A DNA stretch of 64,000 bases, taken from Trileptium ribeirensis. Taxonomy: Eukaryota > Nematoda > Enoplea > Enoplida > Thoracostomopsidae. Positions 35,931 to 47,020 of the stretch are shown here, piece after piece. Each line of letters begins with the position of its first letter. Position 1 is the stretch's first letter. The notes below the pieces were generated by a model. It was given only the letters and a program-made list of their open reading frames with translations, was not told the DNA's origin and ran no database searches. The translations under genes and the position numbers were made by a program. The DNA lies in NCBI GenBank assembly GCA_030248225.1, contig JASANE010010105.1:1-64000 (forward strand), written 5' to 3'.

Positions 35931-37272
35931 TGTAAGTAATCAAGCGTTGCTCAGCTGGAAGAAGGGATCCCAGGCGATACTGTAGCATTACAGCAAGGAA
36001 CGCCGGTATCAGATTTGTTTGAATAGATCAAGCCATCATTATCTAAACCTTTACAAAGTGTATCATCGTCCTTTACAAATAAATTTAGAGCATTATATTG
36101 AAATTATAAATAATGCACAGTTTAGACAGGTGCGGTTCCAGGGTATACAAACAGTAGCACTTCAAAAAGTTTACAATTATTGTAACACTTAGGTTTGAAC
36201 GAATCACCTTATCGTTTTCAACAATCTCGAAAAACTTTATAAGTTATGACTTAGCAAATTTTAAAAGGTTTAAAACCATGAAACCATACATAGCGCTCGC
36301 CAAAATGACTGTCGTATTTTCAGCAAGTCTCGAGCTAACCGCCAGCGAGCGGTTCGCTCGAAATTTCAAAACTATCAAAATATTTAAGTATTTTATTCAA
36401 CAATTTATCAGCAGCATTAAAACCGTTTTTGGTAGGGCGATCACTTTTGATATCACCTCTTTCACTCGGCTGATTCTGGCAATCGTTTCTTCCGTCAAGT
36501 AAAAACGCACACTCCATCAAAATATAGACTATATTTTTAAAAATCATTGTCGTAATTCTGGGGGAATCTCAAATATCCTGATACCTTTTCTCACTCCTCT
36601 GGAAGTCCAGCTTCGTGAATTTTATCCACTGTCCTCTCCCACTACACGAAACCCTATCTTACACTAGATCCATGTTTTAAAAAAGTTCTAAATTCATGTT
36701 TTCTGTATACTAAATATTTTTAAAATTAATCGCTTGTATTGCTGGTGCTAAAACACAGCACTGTAGCCAGCCTGAAATATCTACAAGTACCTGAAAAGCA
36801 TGTCAAAACTACATTTTTGTTGAAATTACAATAATTGTTGATAAATCATCTCTCAACAGGTTATCGAAAAATATACGTATGAAGTTTTACCATAATTCCA
36901 CACGAGTTTTACGTTTTCAAATAATGAGCCAAGAATTATAGAAGAAAAATGTGCCAAAAATCTAAAAAATGTAATTAAAATATATTTCCCCACATTGGAA
37001 TTTTCGCCGTGAACATGGGGTACCTACAAAGCGCCCAAACCATATTTCGGAAAGTTATATGTCAGATACGTCTGCACGCGCTTACTTTATATCAACAACT
37101 CTATTACAAAGAAATGCAGCCTTGAATAAGTGCAAAATTTCCGTTCCCTGATGGCTGCAAATTACCTCTTGACGCACCGATATAAGAGGATCTGTACAGC
37201 ATAAGACTAATAACAAGTGTCTTTAGTTAGTTACACTAACATTTTATATTTAGTACTATGCACAACACTAAC
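35931..37272. other. intronic AT-rich sequence, no recognisable gene
   Basis: Between repeats and the RLR exon. The open frames at 36278-36502 and 36335-36547 overlap on opposite strands and have no motif. Confidence 0.45.
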
Positions 37273-37476
37273 CTCATCACTTGCTAACATGTTAACCAGG
37301 AGTGCTGGTGTCATAACAACCACGTGACTATCGAGCACAGACTGCGTTTTCGGGATTGAATATGCCGAAAGTTTACCACCGCGGAGTGCCGCAAGTAGGA
37401 ATCGGTTTGGCAAGAATCGTTCAATTACACGGCTCTGCTGATCAACTAGATCGACTGTCGGCACAAAGAAAATCAC
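37273..37476 (-). CDS. RLR exon: helicase motifs Ia-Ic
   Basis: Sixty-eight residues, phase 0 at both ends. VIFFVPTVDLVDQQ corresponds to motif Ia (vertebrate RLRs have VVFxxNxxxLVxQQ), and VVVMTPALLVNML corresponds to motif Ic (xIxLTPQxLxNxL). The segment between carries RGGKLSAY, at the place of the motif Ib Gly turn. The acceptor is TTTATTAAG before 37476 and the donor GTTAGT follows 37273. These elements form the RNA-contacting face of the first RecA domain. Nothing inside it is broken. Confidence 0.88.
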
Positions 37477-37789
37477 CTTAATAAATATTATGCACTTTCA
37501 TAAGTGCTGTTTAAAAAATTATAAACACGAGGTGTGCTACGCGTTTAGCATGAAATGCATGTTGTTGGAGGCGCCCTCCGCGAGTTTATACTCCGACATC
37601 TAAATATAAAACTTGTCAAAATAGGTGTTTTCAGTGCAAATTGCTATAATAGTTTCTCCTCCGAAACGATATCGACGCATCTATAAATGATTGAGCTTTA
37701 ACATATATATAGTACACGATTTTTACGCGTTTTCAAATAGAATATAAGAAAAGAAGTGCCAATTTTGTTCAAAAGCAACACAATTTAGA

Positions 37790-39110
37790 TATTAACTAGT
37801 AATTTTATCGAGATTGTAGAAAGTAGTGAAGCATAGGCATATCTATGCCTTTTGCATGCAGAGCCAATCAGCTCTCGATAGCATACGTCGATATGCCATA
37901 TGTGGATATCACACAATACCGCAAAACTTAGAACAAAACTAACGCCGGCAATAAGTTTCGAATGCCCGAAAACTATTCAAGTGCAAGCTATGAGCCTCAT
38001 AGGACGTCACAATAAAATTGGGAATTTTGGCTCGATGAACCATCGGGGCGCCATACCCCCGCACCCATGGAACCATGGCTCGCACAGCAACATCAACACC
38101 GGCAATGAGTTTGGCATGTCCCAAAACCCACAAGTAAAACTTTTCAGACGTCCAGGACGTCAGAACAAATTTTCGAATTTTGGGTCCTGCAACCACGAGG
38201 ATGCAATACCTCAAAACCCATGAACCGGAGCCTTAATCGCAAAACAAAAAAGAGGCATCGGCATTTATCATTTTACCATGAAATAAAACCAACCAGAGAA
38301 AAAAATCAAGTTAATATATAAGATAAAAATGACCTTGCTTCCGGATACAAAATCGGCCCCATTTTAACCTCTGACGACGAACCAAAGGGGAGCCATGCCC
38401 CCTACACATGGGTCGCAGAGTAAAGCCAACACCGGCAATGAGTTTCCCATGCCCGAAAACCCCCAAGTGAGAGATTTCAGCCATACAAGACGTCAGAACA
38501 AATTTTCTAATTTTGGGTCGAGGAACCATGAGGGTGCCATACCTCAAACCCCATAACTCCAAAACCGGAGCCTTAATCGAAAAACAAAAAAGGCATCGTC
38601 ATTTATCATTTTACCATGAAATAAAACAACCAACCAGAGAAAGAAATTAGAATGTTTTGATAAAAATAACCTTGCTTCCGTGAAGGATATTAAAATGGGC
38701 TAAAAATCCTCATTTTGACCTCTGAACCGGAACCATGGGCGTCATGCTCCCGTACCCATGGAACCATGGGTCACAGAGCAAAACCAGCGTCGGCAATGAG
38801 TTTCCCGTGCCCGAAAACCCCCAGGTGAAACTTATCAGCCGCCCAAGACGTCAGAACTGATTTTCAAATTTTGGGTCGAGGAACCGTTGGGGCGCTATAC
38901 CCCGTACCTCAAGGCCTATAAATCCAGAACCGGAGGCTTAATCGAAAAAACAAAAAAGAGGCATCGGCATTTATCATTTTACTATGAAATAAAAGCAACC
39001 AGAGAAAAAAAATTCAAAGTTAAGATAAAAATAACCTCGATGACGTGAAGCGTACTAAAATGGGGCAAAAACTCCACATTTAGACCCCTGACCCCAAATA
39101 AAAACGCGGT
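37790..39110 (+). repeat. tandem repeat locus, period ~345 with ~150-base subunits, copy 1
   Basis: GGCAATGAGTTTCCCATGCC-like words at 37946, 38100, 38433 and 38790 mark the units. Each carries CAAGACGTCAGAACAAATTT, TTTTGGGTCGAGGAACCAT and, in the long period, CCGGAGCCTTAATCG and GGCATCGGCATTTATCATTT. The array is preceded by TATCGAGATTGTAGAAAGTA and CAATCAGCTCTCGATA, which also precede the copy at 63117. Confidence 0.85.
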
Positions 39111-39365
39111 AAATCGACTATGCCGGTTCAAATAAGCCCAAGGTCATGAAAAATTGTTAAGTCGTTCCCGAGTTAAGGCCGATCACACACACACAGACGG
39201 AATTTAAAAGATTTCAGTCCTGCAACAAACAATCTCCACTACGTTTCACTACATTCTGATTATTTCCATCGCAGAAGAGCAATTAATTTCATTACTATAG
39301 CAGAAAAGAGTTTGATTTGAAAACATATAATTTACCACATCTTACAAGCAGTCTCTCAATTTCAG

Positions 39366-39493
39366 TCTTCCGAAGAGAATTTTCTATTGTTAAGTGACAT
39401 AGATAATGCAAAAATAGAAACTAATTTTAGAATAAACGATGCACATAGGAAAAAACTTATCTCCAATATACACATGACGCTTAGACGCATTCT
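39366..39493 (+). CDS. possible SAM-domain exon
   Basis: After a TTTCAG acceptor the plus strand reads SSEENFLLLSDIDNAKIETN then FRINDAHRKKLISNI. SAM domains end with LLxLTxxDLxxLGIxxxGHRxKILxxI, and the LLL, D-x-D, I-x-DaHRkKLI spacing agrees. It lies inside an RLR intron on the opposite strand. The donor is unclear and the first half of the domain is not visible, so this may be a transposon-carried or chance fragment. Confidence 0.27.
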
Positions 39494-40440
39494 AACCCCG
39501 TGTTTCGACCCTAGACACATGACTTTCTCGACTGAGGTTTATATTTTTCTTTCTTGCAGAAAAATAACATTTTATTTTGTAATTCTGTGATGGTTTCCAG
39601 TTTGTTCGCTGGCTGCTCGCTTGCTCGTAAAGCGACAGTAAATTGTGCCGAGTACTGCATAGCGTCTTCGCCATTAACTCGAACTGGCGATTTGTAACTT
39701 TCCACCGAGAAGTAACAACAACCTAAACGCCTTGTAAAGTAATTTTACACAAAGACACAAAAACTATACTTATGTTACAAGCTCCAAAAAATTATGAAGA
39801 CATGATTATACAAAGGTATCCATTCTACTTATTTATTTAAATGCTGTGTTATTACAACCATTAGGCTCGCTTATCAGCCCATTCAGGAACTTATTTTAAA
39901 TGGCCGACGATACACGATGAAAATGACAACAAACTATCGACAGCAACGATTCACCTAAACGATGGGAAAGGGAAATCCAACTAATTTGACAGCAGAAAAC
40001 AATCGTACAGAACCAATATGATTGAGAAATAAGTAACCAGAAATGCAGAAATGAATGAATCCCATGCAACCAGAAACTCAGGCGCTTGTAGGCCAAAGAA
40101 CAATTACGGTTTCTATTTGACAATAGGTATTTCGCTGAGGCAGAGACGCGTCTTTAATTCGGCCTGGTGCCATTACGCATGGGTATTCAACAGTTTCCAT
40201 ACTGTTAAATAAAATCCAGAAAATTATTAAATAACTTTTAAGGTACCTTTAGATGCAGGAATCGAAGTTCTAGGCATAATTTTGTTAAAGGAATCACCAG
40301 AGAAAGAATCGCCGAATAAATTGGATTTCAGCTTGCAAAAGAAGGTAATCGTATCTTCACAAACAATTTTCGCATATCTTATTTTTCAAAAGTATATATT
40401 CATCGCATCAATATGTTCAGGAATTATAATTTTATGATAT
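39494..40440. other. intronic sequence, no assigned gene
   Basis: Holds a minus-strand open frame at 39511-39705 (starting MESYKSPVRVNGEDAMQYSA) with gene-like composition but no motif I recognise. 40200-40440 may contain a badly decayed continuation of the nucleobindin pseudogene. Confidence 0.4.
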
Positions 40441-40815
40441 AGCCCAGCTTCAATTAGTTGTTGAATATCTGTTCGCAAACGCTGAATTTCGCGGCGTTTC
40501 ATCTTGAGCTGCAATGAATATGGTCCGCTCCAAGGTCCTCCGCAGCTTTACCGGCTTTGATATCTTCAACCGTAAGGTTTTCTAGTCTTTTGTGAACCGC
40601 CGGATCCGATTCAAATACCTGAACCACTTCTTGTAAATATTTCTGATATTCCAAGGCATTGATATCTTTATCTAAACTTCGAGTCGCTCCTTTTTTTGTT
40701 CGTGAGCTATAAATTGATCAGACTTTAACGTATCTTTATCCACCACCGGAGATGCTAAGGAGTTGTTTATTAGAAGTGAACATACAGAGAGCAGTAAACA
40801 CTCCAAAGACTACAT
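40441..40815 (-). pseudogene. nucleobindin (NUCB) pseudogene, N-terminal fragment
   Basis: Reading from 40815: ATG then a TAG stop, a signal-peptide-like run (SLECLLLSVCSLLINNSLA), then PVVDKDTLK. After a frameshift in an A7 run comes INALEYQKYLQEVVQVFESD and a stretch with LENLTVEDIKAGKAAEDL. After a second shift comes KRREIQRLRTDIQQLIEA. Nucleobindins, secretory-pathway and Golgi calcium-binding EF-hand proteins, have YLQEVIxVLExD, EDIKxGKxxxEL and LKRxEVxRLR in this order. Signal peptide and three conserved blocks lie in one uninterrupted piece, as expected of a retrocopy rather than a spliced gene, though no poly(A) tail was identified. EF hands are absent. It starts 12 bases from the large repeat copy at 40828. 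Confidence 0.72.
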
Positions 40816-40827
40816 CATTTTGTATTA

Positions 40828-43800
40828 TGTAACAGATCCATACTGAATCGTTTACGAGATAGATTAATCGCGACCAAAGCCTATTGGACAACATTTACGA
40901 ATTTTGGTCATCCAACCGTCGTTGGAACTAAACCCTCGAAGATCATGGTTTTGAATGAAATCGAAGTCATTTCCGCACACCGATACGTGCTAAGAAAAGA
41001 TGTGAAATCAGCTATTTTCGTTGTAGTTGTCTAGACCCCGTATTGACCTCCCCGTATGCAGAAACTGGTCTCTTGTCACCTTACTTATTGTCGTTATACG
41101 TATCGTTGATCGTAGATCGTTATATAACCGTTGCGTATAGCAAACCATGACTCACTATGCTCGACACTCTCGCTATGTACATAGATACTTTCCAGTACTT
41201 CGGTTTGCACTGCCGACGTTTCCTTGATCACAACGGGTCGATATTAGTAATGAAGTATGATCACATGTTCACCGTATTATTGTTGTTGTTCTTCCTCGTA
41301 TCAAATCATATGTTTTTGCCATAAAGGCACCCATTGGTACACTTGATTCATATTGCATTACCATGATTATACCGAGTGCCATATAGCCATCTGTACTTGC
41401 CATAAAGGCACCCAGTTATATGCTTGATTTATACCATATTACCATGCAGATATCCATCGCTATACACTTGATTTATACCATTATTCATGCGTATAATTGA
41501 TATTATAATTGTACCGATCTATTATACACAGTTGTACCATCGTTACCATATATATACAACTGCGTTGTCATGATTGTATTGATTTCATTGCATCACTGTT
41601 ATTTGCCGTAGTCATGAAGGCACATAACTATATACCATTTATTAGTATTCCTAATGCTATTTTCATGATTGCCACTGTAAATTGTTGTACCTTTGGTATA
41701 TACGTATTTGTCTATATATCGGTTCATGCGCAATCGCTCATGATCAGGTCGATTTCTGGATTGGAATTGTTGAATTTTACGCATGTTTATTATTATAGGT
41801 ATGACGATTTGGGTTTGGCGAGCCCTTGCCATACCCGAACCGCGAACAGATAGGACGGTACAACTGCCGCAGCCCCTCGAATTATCAAATTATTAGGAAA
41901 TTTTCCTTACCCCGCGCGATAGAACTAAGACAAAATTTTGCCCAATATTGCGAGAAACATTGGCCGTAACGAAAACGATCCTCCGCAAAAGTGAGTCCAC
42001 AAAAAGAAATGGCTGTTTGCCCTATAGCGAACAGCAATCGAGGAAAATTTCTTAAAGTTAAAAGTCAAAATTGCCGATATTAAATTCACCAGTGTTGCGG
42101 TTAAGAAAATACACTGGTAAATTGTCAAGATAAATAAAATATCAGCTACCAACGTTCATTTTTCTGGCTTAGTTAGCTGATAAAATGTAATTTAAAATGT
42201 CAATTTCGAATACTCGGAAATGAGGTTCTTTGCGGCTTCAGTCTATAACTCCGGAACCGTTGGCAAATCGTGAATCGAGACCTGAACATTTTTGATGAAG
42301 AATTCTTCGGTCTTTACAAGAGAGCGGTCCCGTGGATATCCGATCAGGATCCGCCAACTTATTCAGGAATATATATGTACATACCTAGTAAAATTATATG
42401 TGATTAGTTACTTTGACAATTGACTCGTACACAGTGTTTAAATGTTATCGTTGGAACTCTTACACCCGAGGCTTCTGTTTGAGCCAGGGACAAACCCGCT
42501 GTGTCCTTCTGGATACAGTACCTCATGAAATACAAGGGAATTTTCCCGATATGCGTGTAACCCAGCACTGGAACCCTTTTCTACGACATTTGCATTATGT
42601 TTGTTTGTTTAGCAGCGTCTTGTTTCTACGGACGCTGGTCCCAAATATAAAAGCATATATGTTATATGTAGGCCTACATAGAATAAATACACACAATTTA
42701 TATTTATACATTATATATATATATATGTATTATGAGTTATATTTTCATTAAGCAAACAATTAAATCGACATTTATTTTATATCCAAGTTAGATTTAACGT
42801 CCATTGGCAGACGTACTGATACTTCTGCACTAACGCACCGTTAGTTTAAGCCAATTACTTAGGTAAATAAGGTCCAATTTAATCGCCAGTTTCATATAAA
42901 CGTGATATTGGATTTGTATAAAGTGGCTAGCTGAAGTTTGTTATCAGCAGAGTCGAGAAGCTTTCTTCGATTAAGTAAATATAAACTTTATATAAATAAG
43001 ATATAAAATTTGAAAAGATTTGAATAAAGTAAACAGTGCGCTATGGATTGCCCAGGACAGTTCGCTTGATATATTAACTGAGTCTGCAGTTATAATGAAG
43101 TTAAATGATTTATTGGAGTTTAGTATAAATTTAATATTGATTTGGTACCTCAAACTTTGCTGACGGTTAAGGATTAAAAGTGGCCTCAAAAGTAGGGCAT
43201 TTAGTCGCAAATGTGCTGACTGAGGAGTTTAGCGTAACAGTTTGAGCTTTAACGACCCGATAAATCTCATGTAATTGTCGGCCGAATTCCTTGCAATGGA
43301 TCCGCTACCGGTTTACGGCAGTAGTCCCCAAATGAAAAGCTTATTGGGTTATAGCACAAGCTTCTGAGATTCCAGTCTCAATTACTTTGTTTCTTATTGG
43401 TCAAGAGCAAGCAAAGCAGTCGAGGTTCGCTGCCCCGACAAAAATAGCAAGTTCAGCTTGACTTCGGCAGCACAAAGTTCGGTCGGCTTTACAGACCGGC
43501 TCTGATGCTCTTCAGTATTAGTTGTTGTTACCGACTTATTGCTTTAAATTTTGCTCGGCTTTCTTGCTTTTGGTTTTGCGTTTGGATGGACGAGCTATGG
43601 ATGCAGCAACGAAGGGGCTTGAGTATGTAAGTGTGGACAGGGAGGACCCGGCGAGTAGTCCAGCGTCATAAATTTTAGATAAGGTAGGCCCGGAGATGAG
43701 TTGACTTCTAATAGGACCGAAAGATGAGTCAATAAGTTCTAGCATTTAACACTTAGTGATTCCCTGTCCACGCTTTCTTTTTCATGATAGACTGACCCGT

Positions 43801-44350
43801 TCTAGGTTGTCTCGCAAATCCATAACGGTGGTCAGGCGTGGGACAATTCGCTTAGTTAGTCGAAGTTCTGAACCTCCCTCGGTCATTGTGTTAAGTTACA
43901 AACAAATGCGACACTCGCGACTAGACCTATTTTACAAGTTTTCGGGAGTCGAGTTAGGAGTTGAAACAAAACATTTTGAACCGATCGAGGTTAAATAACT
44001 GGAGGCCACTGGCTTATTAAAATAAACCTCCAGGAAGGTATAGATCACAAATCCAAATTTTTAACATTACCGGGTGGAACTACAAAAGGGAAAACCGGTC
44101 TGGTCTGTGAGCAGGTGACAGAGCCAACCTCCCTTGGGACCTTAAAGGCAGTACCGCTTAGACTACGTGCGCATCCCGCCCGGCAGGATCATAACATATC
44201 CTGTGAAGCGCTCTTGCGGCTTGCTAAGCTCCGTAGCTTCCTGGGGCTGATCCGAAAAGAAAAATTAACCCAATTGGGTCCGCCCTCGAGTTTACGATAG
44301 CCGCGGTCGTATGGGCACTGCGTTTTGGAAGTATTCAATGCAGCAGCGTC
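40828..44350 (+). repeat. repeat L, copy B (~3.5 kb, internally shortened)
   Basis: Starts TGTAACAGATCCATACTG and follows copy A through CTGCCGACGTTTCC, GCCATAAAGGCACCCA, TTTGGCGAGCCCTTGCC, the three hairpins, an AT-rich zone (42650-43150), CTTCGGCAGCACAAAG (43461), TATGTAAGTGTGGACA (43624), CGAGGTTAAATAA and the terminal CTGTGAGCAGGTGACAG block. Relative to A it lacks the segment corresponding to 21100-26700. No coding frame. Confidence 0.82.
42012..42182 (+). other. hairpin cluster of repeat L, copy B
   Basis: GCTGTTTG...CGAACAGC (42012-42035), ACCAGTGT...ACACTGGT (42088-42118, loop sequence differs from copy A) and TATCAGCT...AGCTGATA (42140-42182). The stems are kept while the loops diverge. 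Confidence 0.7.
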
Positions 44351-44926
44351 ACGTCGTTATTACAATCATATAAATTTTTGACCAATTACGCTCTAAATGC
44401 AATTGGGTTAAAACCATTTACACCGATTTGATTATGACATAGAGAAAGCAAGAAAACCAATCGTTTCACCATTATGATAGTGGAGCATAACACAATATTT
44501 ATCCCGCTTACCGGGGTACTTTTCAAAGTCGCACAATGTTGATGACCTATGAACAGTTTATAAAGTCTAGAATAGTAAATTTTTGATCAACAATAATGTG
44601 TCAATTTAGCATCAAACAAGTCCTCTACTACCGCGAATTTAACGGAAATTTAATCGTGATTTCCGACGATACAACACATTATGTCTGTACACAATATTGC
44701 AGAAATATCTCAAGGGCAAACATACTATAAATTGTAATGTGGGTTTTGTTTCAATCGAATACTAGCAAACTCTTTTTAATGACATAAATTACATATATTC
44801 TCGGACTCATTTCACGGCTTTAAGCTTGGAAAGATGTCTCAGGAACGCCGCTTACAATATGGATTTTGTTAGCATGAAAGGGGCAAACTGAGGAAAACAC
44901 AATAATAGTGGGTTTGCGCTACTAAC
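44351..44926. other. intronic sequence, nothing recognised
   Basis: AT-rich RLR intron downstream of the motif I exon; no repeat family or exon seen. Confidence 0.4.
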
Positions 44927-45093
44927 CTTTGCGGCATTTTTCTCTTCCAAGTGCTTTAATATTATCTGAGTTGCCACGAAAGTTTTGCCACAACCTGTAG
45001 GCGCCATTGCAATTATATTTCGACCAAACAACGCACGTGGGATTAGTTCTTTTTGATAATTGCGTAAGACCAGGGTTTCCACTTTCCTTGTAT
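44927..45093 (-). CDS. RLR exon: helicase motif Q region and Walker A (motif I)
   Basis: The translation contains LRNYQKELIPRALFGRNIIA followed by MAPTGCGKTFVATQIILKHL. RNYQ-E is the Q-motif region of RIG-I-like helicases. APTGCGKTFVA is the Walker A ATP-binding loop, with the RIG-I/MDA5-typical TGCGKT including the invariant Lys and Thr. The acceptor TTTTTTTCTAG precedes 45093 and the donor GTTAGT follows 44927. The exon starts with two bases that complete a codon from the linker exon and ends in phase 0. The reading runs on into intron sequence, which makes the open frame look longer than the exon. Confidence 0.9.
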
Positions 45094-45983
45094 CTAGAAA
45101 AAAATTTGTTCTACGTTATAGCATGAACAAACAATGCAGTCAGAAAACTTATCACTGGTTGCCGACAAGATTCCTAAATTATTAAATCCTAGCAAACATA
45201 TCAGTAAACAGTGCCTTCTAACCATCATCGAATTATAGATTTGGATTGTCCTTGGCTTCTCTAAATAGGGGGATAGAGCAAGTATATTCGCTTCCCCGCA
45301 GCTTCCCCTTAGTTCATGCCCTTGGGTAAATTCGAACATCACTCAGTTAATTATTTTAGGTACTTTCCTGTCCGGAAATTTAACGAATTTTCACCGATTG
45401 TCTAAAAATAAACAAACCTTTCCATATTCTAGTTACAAATAACCAAATTTTTCTCTTCTGGGCTAAATATCAGCAAAAATTTTCCCTTTCTAGATATGCA
45501 CTATTGCAACCTGCTGTTAGATTATACACAGTTGACGTTTTTCGACAGTTATAGTACTTTATCGTCCCCCAGTCTACCTGGAGATCACACCGGGTAAGCT
45601 AGTGGAGTCGCCCTCTCCCCAAAATAATTCCAATTCCAATAGGTCCGAACTGAGGCACCGTCGATATAAATTTGCTAATTTGGAGAGTCCAATCTCTGAG
45701 AGTAAAATTTGGTAACTGGTTACCGGGCGCAATGATATTCAGTCGCCACTGATAATATCTGGATATCGATGACCATCACTACTAACTGAATACATTTATA
45801 ACTTACATGGTCCGATATGTTTCGGGTCTGATATAGCTCGCGTCATCGAGAACTAGTTTCAATCATGGAATTTAATCTCGATTTCCATTTTAATGAAAAT
45901 TTTAAATACTATGCCAGCCGCTGCAAATAGAAAAACGTTGCGGTTATGCTCCCACAGCTCTGTCGCCAAACTGTTTTACTTAC

Positions 45984-46301
45984 TTGCCAAATATTGATCA
46001 AGTGCTTTATTCCGTGTCCGCGCAGCCACCGTTTCACTGATAATTCGATGCTTTTCCATATGGTTTTTAAACGCCATCGAATCACGGTCTATACTGAATC
46101 CTTTCGCATTAGCTGAACCACTGCTCAGATTGGACACAAAATCTGCCTCCGATCCATCTTCGCAACTCCATTCATTCGTGTTATCGTTTTTTTGCTTTAT
46201 CATATCTTGTTCGGATATGCTTGACGTTGACGGCACGAAGGTCACTGAACTATCGCTACAGTCTGTATCTTCGGCTGATATGATTTGGTGAACATCAACA
46301 A
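45984..46301 (-). CDS. RLR exon: acidic/polar linker before the helicase
   Basis: An open 106-residue stretch rich in Ser, Asp, Glu and Asn (for example ISAEDTDCSDSSVTFVPSTS). It ends in a basic segment, HRIISETVAARTRNKALDQY, that leads into the helicase. The acceptor is CTTCAG at 46302-46307 and the donor is a consensus GTAAGT at 45983-45978. Entry and exit phases are both 1 and join the CARD exon and the motif-I exon without a break. Low complexity and lack of known motifs fit the CARD-helicase linker of RLRs. The assignment rests on phase and position rather than sequence identity. Confidence 0.7.
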
Positions 46302-46870
46302 CTGAAGTATATCAAAGCATTATGAGTATAGTGTCTTCACACCGCTGCTGTATATCGCTTACTAGTGATTTTGCGAAATATCCTGACAAACTGCTTAAAT
46401 ATAAAACATAAAGGTAAAGCGGCGTAGTAAGTACTGAATTATATATTTCGAAAATGACGAGTAAAAACACGGCTAAAATGATAATTATTAATAAGTAAGC
46501 GCACATTAAAAACTGCTATAATGCTAAAAAAACATGTATCTAGACAGCGCAGGTCGATCACCCGTGTAAAGATTTTCAATTGTGGAGAATCTCAAATGAA
46601 ATGCAGTTCGTTTAACCAGATAGGAAGATTTAATTCTAGATTTAACACAATTAATTTCGACCAGCATAAGATGATGATCTATGCATTATAGTTGTATGTT
46701 GATGAGTTATTCTGGTCGCCTGGAACTACGCTCAGGTGTGCCGATTTTGTTACTAGAACAGAAAGCAGTACGTGTCCACAGCTACGGCTATAGTCCGATG
46801 GCATAACTCAACTAAAATATGTTTTAAGTAACGTACTGGTAAAAACTGTTTACTTTCGTCAAATTATTAC

Positions 46871-47020
46871 CTTTTTTCGTAACATATTCTGGGTCAATAG
46901 CGTCTCGTATGGCTTCGAAACCTCTTGCACCGAGACAGTCCATGAATTGACGGTACCAATGTTCGTTGTTCTGTCGTTTTGGAAGTTCTTGCAGAAACAA
47001 GCAATTGGCTGTCTGCTTTC
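46871..47020 (-). CDS. RLR exon: C-terminal part of a CARD
   Basis: About 49 residues containing CLFLQELPKRQNNEHWYRQF followed by LGARGFEAIRDAIDPEY. This matches the last helices of RIG-I/MDA5 CARDs, where the pattern is FLxxL, then a W-[FY]-x2-F helix, then a G-[FY]-x-[GA]-[LI] turn. The acceptor is either at 47021/47020 (ATATAG) or eight bases further in (GCAG). The donor GTAATA follows 46871 and leaves phase 1, which the next exon completes. CARDs recruit downstream adaptors through CARD-CARD contacts. Only one CARD portion is seen; a preceding exon should carry the first helices and the start codon. Confidence 0.75.

Larger units (their letters stand above)
8958..47020 (-). other. RIG-I-like receptor gene, partial, at least seven exons
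   Basis: Seven minus-strand segments, each with an AG acceptor and GT donor, together encode a CARD, a linker and the first RecA domain of a DExD/H helicase of the RIG-I/MDA5 family, running into the helicase insert. Order from the 5' end: 46871-47020, 45984-46301, 44927-45093, 37273-37476, 27197-27397, 14690-14852, 8958-9056. Donor and acceptor phases agree at all six junctions (1-1, 1-1, 0-0, 0-0, 0-0, 1-1), which is strong internal evidence for one transcript. By family, the product is a cytosolic sensor of viral double-stranded RNA signalling through CARDs. The first exon(s), motifs V-VI and the C-terminal RNA-binding domain are not found. The introns are huge (7.5-18 kb) and full of transposons. 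RIG-I-like features and the CARD argue against Dicer. No stop or frameshift is seen in the seven exons, so the gene may be functional. Confidence 0.86.

Noticed and set aside
37946..38830. CRISPR-like regular spacing
   Set aside because: Units of about 345 bases with diverged repeats and no unique spacers are an ordinary eukaryotic tandem array.
8958..47020. Dicer helicase instead of an RLR
   Set aside because: The CARD exon, DECHH-x-HPYNMIM and the ELEQ/Hel2i segment fit RIG-I/MDA5, and no PAZ or RNase III sequence is seen.
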